NCBI GenBank assembly: GCA_017646685.1
Contig: JAGCLZ010000041.1
Location: 1 to 44,036 of the forward strand
Reading direction: 5' to 3'
From: Bacteroidales bacterium
Lineage (GTDB): Bacteria; Bacteroidota; Bacteroidia; Bacteroidales; P3
DNA: 44,036 nt
The stretch's first letter is position 1. Each line of letters starts with the position of its first letter. A program made the position numbers and the translations under genes. The notes under the pieces are model-generated. The model did not search any database, was not told the origin of the DNA, and worked only from the letters and a program-made list of their open reading frames with translations. Below, piece by piece: positions 24,473 through 33,239 of the stretch.

Positions 24473-25354
24473 ATGAACTTACCAAAAATTGCTTCTATAA
24501 GCAGAAAAATTGTCGTAGCATGTGTAGGATTATTCCTATTGGTGTTCTTATTAGTACACATGGGTATAAATCTTTGTTTGCTACGTCCAGACGATGGGGC
24601 ATGGTACTCTGCCGCATGTAACTTTATGGGAACAAACTACATTATAAAAGTATTCGAAGTAGTACTTTTTGCTGCGTTGATTGCCCATATTGTTATCACA
24701 GTAGCGTTGCAAATCCAAAACTGGAAAGCACGTCCTGTACGCTATCACCAACCTAGCAAATCTAAAACATCTGCTATGTCTAAAACTATGATTTGGACAG
24801 GTGGTTTAGTATTTGTATTTTTGGCTTTACACTTTGTAAACTTCTATTTTGTAAAAATGGGTTGGGTTGAAGGAAAATACATGATTCAATCTGAAGAATT
24901 AATTACTCCAGAATTACAAAAACAATACATGGAGTTAAGTCAAGGCTTATTAAATGAAGAGGAAACAATTGCATTTCAAACTAAAATGGAAGCAGTCAAC
25001 TCTATTATAACAAAAGCTGAGGCAGAAAATTTATATTCTGAAGATTTGAAATGGATATATAACCTATCTGCTGAAGATGTAAAACCATTGGAAAAAGTTG
25101 TAGAAGGTGTAGAACCTGATTTCTATCACATGGCATATGATTTGTTTGCCAACAAAATTTACTCTTTCATATACCTAATTTTGTTTGTTGCATTAGCATT
25201 TCACTTGATACACGCTATGCAATCTGCATTCCAAACTTTGGGATTGAATCACAATAAATACAATAAATTTATTGAAGGATTCAGTTGGGTTTATGCTATA
25301 GTTATAGCATTAGGCTTTGCCATAGTTCCAATATATATAATGTTCTTTGTTTAA
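24473..25354 (+). CDS. frdC: Fumarate reductase/succinate dehydrogenase cytochrome b subunit, with insertion
   Basis: 293 residues, a b558-type membrane anchor with five predicted helices. It starts SISRKIVVACVGLFLLVFLLVHMGINL and ends with the AFHLIHAMQSAFQTLGLNHNKY segment, both typical of the Bacteroidetes family. Its haem and quinone sites pass electrons from menaquinol to FrdB. Family members I know are about 225 residues. The extra length is a hydrophilic, acidic stretch of about 65-75 residues between helix 3 and 4 (roughly 130-215, from VEGKYMIQSEELITPEL to VEPDFYH). frdA starts 28 bp downstream. Codon use is strongly biased, as in frdA and frdB. Confidence 0.92.
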   Translation: MNLPKIASISRKIVVACVGLFLLVFLLVHMGINLCLLRPDDGAWYSAACNFMGTNYIIKVFEVVLFAALIAHIVITVALQIQNWKARPVRYHQPSKSKTSAMSKTMIWTGGLVFVFLALHFVNFYFVKMGWVEGKYMIQSEELITPELQKQYMELSQGLLNEEETIAFQTKMEAVNSIITKAEAENLYSEDLKWIYNLSAEDVKPLEKVVEGVEPDFYHMAYDLFANKIYSFIYLILFVALAFHLIHAMQSAFQTLGLNHNKYNKFIEGFSWVYAIVIALGFAIVPIYIMFFV

Positions 25355-25382
25355 TCAAATAAATAGGAGAAACATATAGATT

Positions 25383-27323
25383 ATGAATACATTAGATTCG
25401 AAAATACCTGAAGGTCCATTGGCACAGAAATGGACAAATTATAAAGCTAATCAAAGATTAGTGAACCCAGCCAATAAACGTAAACTAGACGTTATAGTAG
25501 TAGGAACTGGTTTGGCTGGAGCATCAGCCGCTGCTTCATTAGGAGCAATGGGTTTCAACGTTGATATTTTCTGTATTTCAGATAGTCCACGTCGTGCTCA
25601 CTCTATTGCTGCTCAAGGTGGTATCAATGCCGCTAAGAACTATCAAAATGATGGTGATAGTGTTGGACGTTTGTTCTACGATACTATCAAAGGTGGTGAC
25701 TACCGTGCTCGCGAAGCTAACGTTTATCGTTTGGCCGAAGTAAGTAATAATATTATTGACCAATGTGTAGCTCAAGGTGTTCCTTTTGCTCGTGAATATA
25801 GCGGATTATTAGACAACCGTTCTTTTGGTGGTGCTCAAGTATCGCGTACTTTTTATGCTCGTGGTCAAACCGGTCAACAATTGCTTTTGGGTGCTTACGG
25901 TGCATTGAGTCATCAAATAGCTCGTGGTACTGTAAAACTTCATGAACGTCATGAAATGTTAGACCTTGTATTGGTTGACGGTAAAGCTCGTGGTATTATT
26001 GCTCGCGACCTTACTACTGGCGAAATCAAACGTTTTGCTGCTCACGCTGTAGTTTTAGCTACCGGTGGTTATGGTAACATATATTTCCTTTCAACCAATG
26101 CTATGAACTCCAACGGTTCTGCTGAGTGGTGCTGCCACAAAAAAGGTGCTTACTTTGCTAACCCTTGCTTCGTTCAAATTCACCCAACTTGTATTCCTGT
26201 TCACGGTGATTACCAATCTAAACTTACTCTTATGAGTGAAAGTTTGCGTAACGATGGACGTATTTGGGTTCCTAAAAAGAAAGAAGATGTAGAAGCTCTT
26301 CGTAAAGGTACTTTGAAACCTACAGATATTAAAGAAGAAGACCGCGACTACTACTTGGAACGTCGTTATCCTGCTTTCGGTAACTTGGTACCTCGCGACG
26401 TAGCATCTCGTGCTGCTAAAGAACGTTGTGATGCTGGTTTTGGTGTTAACAACACTGGTTTGGCTGTATTCTTAGATTTCTCTACAGCTATCCAACGCTT
26501 AGGACGTGACGTTATTGAAGCTCGTTATGGAAACTTGTTCCAAATGTACGAAAAAATTACTGCTGTTAATCCATACGAAACCCCAATGATGATTTATCCT
26601 GCTATCCACTACACTATGGGTGGTATTTGGGTTGACTATGAATTGCAAACTTCTATACCTGGATTGTTCGCAGCTGGTGAAGCAAACTTCTCAGACCACG
26701 GTGCTAACCGCTTAGGTGCTTCTGCTTTGATGCAAGGTTTGGCTGACGGTTATTTCGTATTGCCATACACTTTGCAAAACTACCTTGCAGACGAAATTTA
26801 CAGCGGAAAAGTATCTGCTAACTCTCCTGAATTTGATAAAGCTGAAGAAAGCGTACGTCAACGTATCGATGCTCTCATGACTATAAAAGGAAGTAAGACT
26901 GTAGATTATTTCCACAAAAAACTTGGTTTAATTATGTGGGATTATGTAGGTATGGGACGTAATGCTGAAGGATTACAAAAAGGTTTGGCTTTGATTAAAG
27001 AACTTGAAGTAGAGTTCTGGAAAGATGTTCAAGTAACAGGTACTCCTGATTCTATGAATCCTGAACTAGAAAAAGCTATCCGCTTGGCTGATTACTTTGA
27101 ATTGGCTAAATTGATGGCTAAGGATGCTTATCATCGTAATGAATCTTGCGGTGGTCACTTCCGTGAAGAATACCAAACTGAAGATGGTGAAACTCTTCGT
27201 AACGACAACGACTATATGTATGTTGCTGCTTGGGAATATCAAGGACACAACCAAGACGAAGTTCTTCACAAAGAACCTTTGGTATATCAAGACATCGAAA
27301 TCAAACAACGTAATTATAAATAA
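25383..27323 (+). CDS. frdA: Fumarate reductase/succinate dehydrogenase flavoprotein subunit
   Basis: 646 residues. The FAD-binding GTGLAG is at 41-46 and the histidine that binds FAD covalently is H73 in [13 protein letters not shown]. Substrate-site segments include [29 protein letters not shown] and the [22 protein letters not shown] region near the C-terminal third. It interconverts fumarate and succinate at the cytoplasmic face of the inner membrane. In anaerobic Bacteroidetes the net direction is fumarate reduction, giving succinate and regenerating menaquinone. The length suits the Bacteroidetes type. The strong codon bias implies very high expression. Confidence 0.96.
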   Translation: MNTLDSKIPEGPLAQKWTNYKANQRLVNPANKRKLDVIVVGTGLAGASAAASLGAMGFNVDIFCISDSPRRAHSIAAQGGINAAKNYQNDGDSVGRLFYDTIKGGDYRAREANVYRLAEVSNNIIDQCVAQGVPFAREYSGLLDNRSFGGAQVSRTFYARGQTGQQLLLGAYGALSHQIARGTVKLHERHEMLDLVLVDGKARGIIARDLTTGEIKRFAAHAVVLATGGYGNIYFLSTNAMNSNGSAEWCCHKKGAYFANPCFVQIHPTCIPVHGDYQSKLTLMSESLRNDGRIWVPKKKEDVEALRKGTLKPTDIKEEDRDYYLERRYPAFGNLVPRDVASRAAKERCDAGFGVNNTGLAVFLDFSTAIQRLGRDVIEARYGNLFQMYEKITAVNPYETPMMIYPAIHYTMGGIWVDYELQTSIPGLFAAGEANFSDHGANRLGASALMQGLADGYFVLPYTLQNYLADEIYSGKVSANSPEFDKAEESVRQRIDALMTIKGSKTVDYFHKKLGLIMWDYVGMGRNAEGLQKGLALIKELEVEFWKDVQVTGTPDSMNPELEKAIRLADYFELAKLMAKDAYHRNESCGGHFREEYQTEDGETLRNDNDYMYVAAWEYQGHNQDEVLHKEPLVYQDIEIKQRNYK

Positions 27324-27386
27324 TAGACAATTTCTTTCGAAGGGCAAAACAATGCTTGATGAAAGAAGCGAAAACAGATAGTAATT

Positions 27387-28139
27387 ATGAATTTCACATT
27401 GAAAATATGGCGTCAAGAAAATGCTAAGGCTAAAGGACGCTTCGAAACATATAAAGTAGAAAACATATCTTCTGACTGCTCCTTCTTGGAAATGTTGGAT
27501 ATTTTGAACGAAAGTTTAATTTCAAACAAAATAGCTCACCCTGTTTGTTTCGACAACGATTGTCGTGAAGGTATTTGTGGTATGTGTGGTTTGTACATCA
27601 ATGGTCGCCCTCATGGTAATGATGACGGTGTAACTACTTGTCAATTACACATGCGTAAATTCACCGACGGTGAAACTATTTGGATTGAACCTTGGAGAGC
27701 TAAAGCTTTCCCTGTAATCCGTGACTTGGTAGTAGACCGTACTGCTTACGATAAAATTATTCAAGCAGGTGGATATGTGTCTGTTTCTACCGGTGGTGTG
27801 CCAGACGCTAACTCTATACTTATAGCTAAAGATAAAGCTGATAAAGCTATGGATGCTGCTGAATGTATTGGTTGTGGTGCTTGTGTTGCTGCTTGTAAAA
27901 ACGCTTCAGCTATGTTGTTTGTAAGTGCTAAAGTTTCTCACTTAGCTTTGTTGCCTCAAGGTAAAGTAGAAGCTGCTAACCGTGTTCAAAAGATGGTAGA
28001 AAAAATGGATGAACTTGGCTTTGGTAACTGTACTAACACTTACGCTTGTGAAGCTGAATGTCCTAAGTTGATAAAACGCTCAAATATCGCTCGCTTGAAT
28101 CGCGAATGGATTTGTGCTAGAGTAGGTAAAGAAAAATAA
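27387..28139 (+). CDS. frdB: Fumarate reductase/succinate dehydrogenase iron-sulfur subunit
   Basis: 250 residues. The [2Fe-2S] ligands are C59, C64, C67 and C85 ([13 protein letters not shown] and TTCQLH). The second cluster motif is [11 protein letters not shown] at 160-170, and the last ligands are C215, C221 and C225 ([14 protein letters not shown]). Electrons run between the FAD of FrdA and the membrane subunit FrdC. The frdCAB order is the standard one in this phylum. A hairpin terminator follows the stop, so the operon ends here, while its start may be shared with prfB 42 bp before frdC. Confidence 0.95.
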   Translation: MNFTLKIWRQENAKAKGRFETYKVENISSDCSFLEMLDILNESLISNKIAHPVCFDNDCREGICGMCGLYINGRPHGNDDGVTTCQLHMRKFTDGETIWIEPWRAKAFPVIRDLVVDRTAYDKIIQAGGYVSVSTGGVPDANSILIAKDKADKAMDAAECIGCGACVAACKNASAMLFVSAKVSHLALLPQGKVEAANRVQKMVEKMDELGFGNCTNTYACEAECPKLIKRSNIARLNREWICARVGKEK

Positions 28140-28163
28140 TTTTTTCTATTAATTAAAAGCATC

Positions 28164-28200
28164 AAGGGCAGTTTCAAACATTACGAAACTGCCCTTTATT
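28164..28200 (+). terminator. Rho-independent terminator after frdB
   Basis: AAGGGCAGTTTC (28164-28175) pairs perfectly with GAAACTGCCCTT (28185-28196) around a 9-nt loop, followed by TTATTA. It lies 24 bp after the frdB stop and just before yraN. Confidence 0.88.
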
Positions 28201-28212
28201 AATACTAAAAAT

Positions 28213-28575
28213 ATGGCCGAACATAACGATTTTGGAAACGTGGGAGAACAATTGGCTCAAGAATATTTAGAACAAAAAGGCTACCAAATACTTGAAACCA
28301 ATTGGCGGAGTGGGCATAACGAGGTGGATATTGTAGCACTAAAAGACAATATTCTTACATTTGTAGAGGTGAAGACTAGACGAACAGTAAAATGGGGTGA
28401 GCCTCAATTATTTGTAACTCGAGAGAAACAGCGTAGCTACATAGCATTGGCAAACAAATATGTACGAATGAATAATCGTAATGAAGAGGTTCGTTTTGAT
28501 ATTATTGCCATACTATTGAACAATAATCAACGTAAAATAGAGCATATTGAGGGTGCATTCTCGATCATTTGTTGA
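28213..28575 (+). CDS. yraN: YraN/UPF0102 family protein (putative nuclease fold)
   Basis: 120 residues of the UPF0102 family. It has the N-terminal FGNVGEQLAQEYLEQKGYQILETNWR pattern and the nuclease-like acidic residues E37, D39 and E52-V-K54 (NEVDIVALK and FVEVKTR). The fold is related to Holliday-junction resolvases, but the biological role is unsettled. It starts 13 bp after the frdB terminator and has no visible promoter of its own, so it may depend on read-through. Confidence 0.92.
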   Translation: MAEHNDFGNVGEQLAQEYLEQKGYQILETNWRSGHNEVDIVALKDNILTFVEVKTRRTVKWGEPQLFVTREKQRSYIALANKYVRMNNRNEEVRFDIIAILLNNNQRKIEHIEGAFSIIC

Positions 28576-28622
28576 ATAATATGTATATAGGAGTAATATA
28601 TAACTAGTTATATTACAATCTA

Positions 28623-28766
28623 TTGTCAATCGCTTCATGATAGGGTATCACAAACCTAATGGTATACCGTCAATCGTTGTACGATATATAATCAAAAATC
28701 CCTCGTGATGTAGATGAGTTTTCCTCACTATGTAGATGAAACTACTACGTGATGTAAATTTTATTT
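28623..28766. repeat. Phased 22-bp array with a CCTCGTGATG core
   Basis: Units start exactly 22 bp apart at 28701, 28723 and 28745. Their cores are CCTCGTGATGTAGATGA, CCTCACTATGTAGATGA and CTACGTGATGTAAATTT. Upstream the word GTCAATCG occurs at 28625 and 28669, 44 bp (two units) apart, so the array may start near 28620. It shares its core with the array at 32922-33031. The rest of 28576-29366 contains no gene. Confidence 0.8.
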
Positions 28767-28923
28767 TCCAAGTTGCATCTTATGAATTTATATATCAAAA
28801 TGTTGTAGATTTAAAATTTCAAGACCAATTTAATTTAACCCAAATTGGCAATTGGAAATATCATGGAAAAATAATCCAATCATTTCCTTAAAATGTTATT
28901 TTGATTTCAATATAATAAAACAA

Positions 28924-29052
28924 TACTTTCTGTCTGTATAGAAAGACCTTTAAAGAGGTATTTTTGACCTTGGAAGGTCAGCGACTAGACCTTCTAAGGT
29001 CAAAAAAATGATCTTTTGAGATGAAAAATCGACATCAAAAGTACAATTCATT
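28924..29052. repeat. Phased 21-22-bp array with GACCTT words
   Basis: Units start at 28924, 28945, 28966, 28988, 29010 and 29031, giving spacings of 21, 21, 22, 22 and 21 bp. Each starts with GACCTT or a close variant (TACTTT, GATCTT, GACATC). Two are internally palindromic (GACCTTGGAAGGTC and GACCTTCTAAGGTC). It lies between the 28.7-kb array and the sensor operon. Confidence 0.82.
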
Positions 29053-29287
29053 GGAGCGACTAATTTATCCAAAAATCCTAACGACCGATTGGGGTTTAAT
29101 CAAGATGTGTAAATACAACTTAATAGATCATAGAAAAAGTACAGTATATAAAAAATGACTTTTTCTGAGATTGTTTTTTTCAATACTAATAGCTTTGGAT
29201 TATTTGGTTTTACAAAGTTGATATATCAGTCTATTGTTGTGATGAATCTTTTTTTATTATATTAACGTTATTATCACAAAAAAAATG

Positions 29288-29295
29288 TATATTTG
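29288..29295 (+). promoter_or_regulatory. -7 box for the hydrogenase-sensor operon
   Basis: TATATTTG followed by TA matches the -7 consensus. No clear -33 element is seen. The start codon is at 29367, giving a leader of about 70 nt. Confidence 0.6.
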
Positions 29296-29366
29296 TAGCA
29301 CTTGAGTGTAGACTCAAAAATAAATGAAAATGTTGAAATATAGTGAAATAAAGATATAAAAATACA

Positions 29367-29612
29367 ATGGAAAACCATAAAGAAATAGTTATTTGTATGG
29401 GTAGTTCGTGTTTTGCACGTGGCAATAAGAACTATGTTGAGATAATAAAAAAGTATTTGAATGAACATAATTTGACCAATAAAATTACTTTTAAAGGTCA
29501 GTTGTGTAGTGATAATTGTAGCAAAGGGCCGGTTATTCAGATAGGGGATACCGAGTATTTTGAAATTGATGAACAAAAACTTAAGCGTATTTTGCACGAA
29601 AACTTTGTGTAA
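29367..29612 (+). CDS. Thioredoxin-like [2Fe-2S] ferredoxin
   Basis: 81 residues. The pattern C10-x4-C15 (CMGSSCFARGN) and C47-x3-C51 (CSDNCSKGP) is that of thioredoxin-fold [2Fe-2S] ferredoxins, related to NuoE and to small subunits of [FeFe] hydrogenases. It has the full fold length. It lies 98 bp upstream of the putative hydrogenase sensor and is in the same direction, so it may carry electrons to or from it. No flavin or NAD site is present. Confidence 0.9.
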   Translation: MENHKEIVICMGSSCFARGNKNYVEIIKKYLNEHNLTNKITFKGQLCSDNCSKGPVIQIGDTEYFEIDEQKLKRILHENFV

Positions 29613-29710
29613 TTTCTGTAGAACAAATTACAACAGATTATAGCATATAGGCTGAGGTTACAAAAAAATCAACTTTAAATATTAATTCAAACATTAAACA
29701 GAAAATAGTT

Positions 29711-31465
29711 ATGTCAGATCGTCAAGAACCGTTATATACCGAAAAAAACAATTGCCAAGATTGTTATAAATGTATAAAAGAGTGTCCGGTTAAATCAATC
29801 AAGATAGAAGATACGAGTGCTTCTATTCGTTATGAATATTGTACTTATTGCGGACACTGTATTACAATATGTCCGGCAAAAGCCAAAAAGATTCGCGACG
29901 ATAGTCAAGAAATAATCACAGCGCTGCAAAATAAAGAGAAACTGATAATATCGTTGGCACCTAGTTATATATCTGAATTTCCAACAGTGGGTGAAGAAAC
30001 ATTTGTTGCCGCTGCCAAGGAAATGGGTTTTTTTGGAGTTTCGGAAACGGCACTGGGTGCCGAAAAAGTTTCGGAAGCTACTAAGGCTTGGTTGGATAAG
30101 CAGGATAAGGGTGTGTTTATATCATCGTGCTGTACAGCCGCTGTGCATTATGTATGCAAATATTATCCAGAAAAGAAACATTTGTTGGTACCCATAGATA
30201 CGCCTATGGTAGCACATGGTAAAATGTTAAAAAAGCAATATCCCGGTTGTAAGGTGGTATTTGTAGGCCCATGTATTGCCAAAAAGAAAGAAAGTGATAT
30301 GAATACTTCTGTTATTGATTATGCTCTCACTTACAAAGAATTTGTGGAGATGATGGATTGGTTTGGAGTGGATTTTGATTTTACCAACCCTACCGAACAA
30401 GATGTGTTTATCCCTCAACGTGCCAACAAAGGTAGGCTTTTCCCTGTGGATGGCGGAATGATTGCCAATATGATTAAGAGCGAAGAAGTAGCAAGTATAA
30501 ACAATAACAATAGTCCGGTATCGTATATGACATTTTCGGGAGTGAAAAATATCAAGGAAATAATAGAAGATTCGGATCGTTTTGATGTATCAGGCAAGTT
30601 GTTCTTGGAATTGATGATATGCGAAGGTGGCTGTGTGAAAGGCCCTGGAACATTGGAAGAAAAATCTGTGGCATCGAAACGAATAAAAGTATTTTCGTCG
30701 CTCAAGAAAGAACAACAGATGCCAACCGTGGAAGAAAATCTCCAATTGTTTGATGGAATAAATGTTGATAATTCTTTCGATTCCATATCTGCTCCTCCCG
30801 TTATAGAGTATCCAGATGCAAAGATTGAAGAAGCTTTGCAATCAGTAAACAAATTCTCCAAACAGGCAGAACTGAATTGTTCGGGTTGTGGTTACGACAA
30901 TTGTCGCGAGTTTGCCAAAGCTCTTATCGATGGTCGTGCCGAAAGTTCGATGTGTATATCTTTCATGCGTTCGGTGGCATCCAATCAAACAAATATTCTG
31001 TTGCGTAAGATTCCATACGGTTTTGTAATTGTAAACGACGATATGCAGATAGTTGATTCCAACGAAAAGTTTATCAAAATATTGGGCGAAGATGCCATGT
31101 TTATACACGAAAATATCCCAAACCTAATAGGTGCCGATGCTCGAAAACTTATACCTTTTGCATACTTGTTTGAAAAGGTATTAAAGAATGGCAACGATCA
31201 TTTGGAGCAAGATGTACGATACAACGATAAGTACCTAAACGTATCGGTAATGACCATACAAGCCGGAAAAACAGTGTGTGGAATAGTCCAAAATATGCAC
31301 GAGCCCGAAGTGCGTAAAGATTTGGTTATAAATCGTACTCGCGAAGTTATTTTGGAAAATCTAAAAGTGGTTCAACAAATAGCATTCTTATTGGGCGAAA
31401 ACGCCTCGTTTACCGAAACAATGCTCAACTCTATTGTCGAATCGCACGACGAAACCAAAAAATAA
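29711..31465 (+). CDS. Putative sensory [FeFe] hydrogenase (group C-like) with PAS domain
   Basis: 584 residues. Residues 12-56 are a two-[4Fe-4S] ferredoxin (C15, C18, C21, C25, C44, C47, C50, C54). Residues 75-330 are an H-cluster domain. Its ligands are C141 in SSCCTA (with C140 as the proton-transfer cysteine), C188 in GPCIAKKKE, and C304 and C308 in ICEGGCVKG. A further four-cysteine Fe-S motif (C390, C393, C398, C415) and a PAS domain (about 430-540) follow. Catalytic enzymes have TSCCPxW, MPCxxKxxE and MACxGGC instead. Loss of those flanking residues plus the PAS domain fits group C sensory hydrogenases, which detect H2 rather than turn it over. The active site needs HydEFG, encoded elsewhere. 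Confidence 0.88.
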   Translation: MSDRQEPLYTEKNNCQDCYKCIKECPVKSIKIEDTSASIRYEYCTYCGHCITICPAKAKKIRDDSQEIITALQNKEKLIISLAPSYISEFPTVGEETFVAAAKEMGFFGVSETALGAEKVSEATKAWLDKQDKGVFISSCCTAAVHYVCKYYPEKKHLLVPIDTPMVAHGKMLKKQYPGCKVVFVGPCIAKKKESDMNTSVIDYALTYKEFVEMMDWFGVDFDFTNPTEQDVFIPQRANKGRLFPVDGGMIANMIKSEEVASINNNNSPVSYMTFSGVKNIKEIIEDSDRFDVSGKLFLELMICEGGCVKGPGTLEEKSVASKRIKVFSSLKKEQQMPTVEENLQLFDGINVDNSFDSISAPPVIEYPDAKIEEALQSVNKFSKQAELNCSGCGYDNCREFAKALIDGRAESSMCISFMRSVASNQTNILLRKIPYGFVIVNDDMQIVDSNEKFIKILGEDAMFIHENIPNLIGADARKLIPFAYLFEKVLKNGNDHLEQDVRYNDKYLNVSVMTIQAGKTVCGIVQNMHEPEVRKDLVINRTREVILENLKVVQQIAFLLGENASFTETMLNSIVESHDETKK

Positions 31466-31474
31466 AGCATTACC

Positions 31475-32707
31475 ATGAGTGAGAAAAAAGATAAAATACA
31501 CTTGCAGTACTTCTTTGAGGTAGGAGTTTACAACGTAAACAAAAATGGTAAGTTTTGTTGTGGCGACACCTTCATGTCCAGGAAAATGCAAGAGGAAAAT
31601 AGATTGGTATGCGTATTGTCGGATGGCTTGGGTAGTGGAGTAAGAGCCAATATACTATCTACAATGACTGCCTCAATGGCACTGAATTTCTGCTTGCGAA
31701 ACGAGCCAGTGGTGCGTACTGCCAATATTATTAAGAATACATTACCGATAGATTCGTCGAGAAATATCAGTTATTCTACATTTACTATTGCCGATGTTGA
31801 TGCCCTTACAGGAACCGGAAAGGTGGTGGAATATGACAATCCCCCGTTCCTCCTTATCAGAAACGGTACGGTTATAGACGTAGATAAGGAACTGATGGAC
31901 GTGGATTATACCTTTACTGACGAGGAACATCCTCCCGTAGGCAACGTATATATAAGCCATATAAACTTCAAGCCAGGCGACCGATTGATAATGTTTTCCG
32001 ACGGGGTGGTGCAGTCCGGCATGGGGATAAGCAGTGCCAATATGCCTTTCGGTTGGGGTGTTGACGGTATTGCGACCTACGCCGAACGTGTGATAGCTCA
32101 AAATCCAACAATATCGGCACAAGACCTTGCCCACGATATCGTTACACGTGCAGTATTCAACGATGGATACAAGTCTAAGGATGATATTACCTGCGCTTGT
32201 GTATATATACGCAGTCCACGCCGTTTGCTGTTGTGTTCCGGCCCTCCGTTTGACGAAAGCAAGGATAAATATTTGGGCGATGTGGTACGGGATTTCGACG
32301 GAAAGAAGATAATTTGCGGTGGAACCACCTCCAAAATCATATCCCGCCAGTTGAACGAGCCTATCGAAGTGCCTCTTACAAACCTTTCGCCCGATATGCC
32401 GCCGGCATCGATAATGAAAGGTATCGATTTGATAACCGAAGGTATACTTACGCTTGGAAAGCTAAATGAACTGCTAGAACGCAAAGGTGCATCGGATATA
32501 AAAGGCAACAAAACTCCGGCTCACGATATATTCAACCTGCTGATGCAGAGCGATTGCATTCATTTCCTTATAGGAACAAAAATCAACGAGGCACACCAAG
32601 ACCCATCCTTGCCCGTGGAATTGGAAATACGCCGAAACGTGATTAAAAGGATTGAAAAGCAGCTGGAAGAGAAATTTCTGAAAGAAGTGCATGTAGAATT
32701 TATATAA
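31475..32707 (+). CDS. SpoIIE-type (PP2C) protein phosphatase
   Basis: 410 residues. The PP2C fold carries metal-binding aspartates in CGDTF (D31), LSDGLGSG (D50), FSDGVVQSG (D176) and KDDITC (near 236). From about residue 250 comes an extra domain of roughly 160 residues (LLLCSGPPFDESKDKYLG, then ICGGTTSKIISRQL and PASIMKGIDLITEGIL) that I do not recognise by function. Such phosphatases act on phosphorylated anti-sigma-antagonist proteins or other Ser/Thr phosphoproteins. It begins 9 bp after the sensor hydrogenase gene, so the two are surely co-expressed and probably form one signalling pathway. No substrate gene lies nearby. Confidence 0.9.
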   Translation: MSEKKDKIHLQYFFEVGVYNVNKNGKFCCGDTFMSRKMQEENRLVCVLSDGLGSGVRANILSTMTASMALNFCLRNEPVVRTANIIKNTLPIDSSRNISYSTFTIADVDALTGTGKVVEYDNPPFLLIRNGTVIDVDKELMDVDYTFTDEEHPPVGNVYISHINFKPGDRLIMFSDGVVQSGMGISSANMPFGWGVDGIATYAERVIAQNPTISAQDLAHDIVTRAVFNDGYKSKDDITCACVYIRSPRRLLLCSGPPFDESKDKYLGDVVRDFDGKKIICGGTTSKIISRQLNEPIEVPLTNLSPDMPPASIMKGIDLITEGILTLGKLNELLERKGASDIKGNKTPAHDIFNLLMQSDCIHFLIGTKINEAHQDPSLPVELEIRRNVIKRIEKQLEEKFLKEVHVEFI

Positions 32708-32737
32708 AAAATCTTTTTAGGATAATTATAAATTAAA

Positions 32738-32772
32738 GGTGAGAATCACATAGGAGGTTCTCATCTTTTTTT
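32738..32772 (+). terminator. Terminator after the phosphatase gene
   Basis: GGTGAGAATC (32738-32747) pairs with GGTTCTCATC (32756-32765) with two G-T pairs, followed by T runs to 32772. It lies 31 bp after the stop. Confidence 0.75.
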
Positions 32773-32828
32773 CAATATTTTGGAAAACCATACATATTCG
32801 GACATCACAACCCTGCGGGTTACGCCTC

Positions 32829-32867
32829 AAAACTCCCATACTTTTGACCTATAAGTATGGGAGTTTT
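32829..32867. repeat. Perfect 15-bp hairpin flanked by GGGTTACG repeats
   Basis: AAAACTCCCATACTT (32829-32843) and AAGTATGGGAGTTTT (32853-32867) are exact complements around a 9-nt loop. The flanks carry similar words in the same orientation, CTGCGGGTTACG to the left and CCGTGGGTTACG to the right (near 32812 and 32879). Flanked hairpins like this are often mobile intergenic elements. It could also act as a terminator in either direction. Confidence 0.7.
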
Positions 32868-32921
32868 AGATGCTAAGTCCGTGGGTTACGACTGCAAAGT
32901 TACGTACTTATTATTTTGTGA

Positions 32922-33031
32922 CCATGCGATGGCGGTAAAAATACTACGTGATGCAGATTTCTATTCCTCGTGATTCTGTCGGATTTTCCTCGTGAGGAAA
33001 TTTCATCTACCACGCGATGGAAACTTAAATA
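32922..33031. repeat. Phased 22-bp array, five units, core CCWCGYGATG
   Basis: Five units start at 32922, 32944, 32966, 32988 and 33010, exactly 22 bp apart with no slip. Cores are CCATGCGATG, CTACGTGATG, CCTCGTGATT, CCTCGTGAGG and CCACGCGATG; positions 1, 5, 7 and 8 are invariant while the rest of each unit differs. The core matches that of the array at 28701-28766, on the other side of the sensor operon. The rest of the 32708-33285 gap is AT-rich and holds the next promoter. Confidence 0.88.
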
Positions 33032-33239
33032 TATTAAACCATACTTTTCCCGGCCAATAGATGTTACCCCGATTTTACGGCAATGTTAATAAATATCTAC
33101 TTTTTATTGATAAAAAAGTATTCGGTTTATATATTTTTTTACTTCTTATAATAAGTTGTTTTGTATTATGTAAAGGACTTAATTTTGACTTATATGAAAA
33201 AAAATCTTTGAAAATGCTCGATGTTTCAAAATAAATGTG

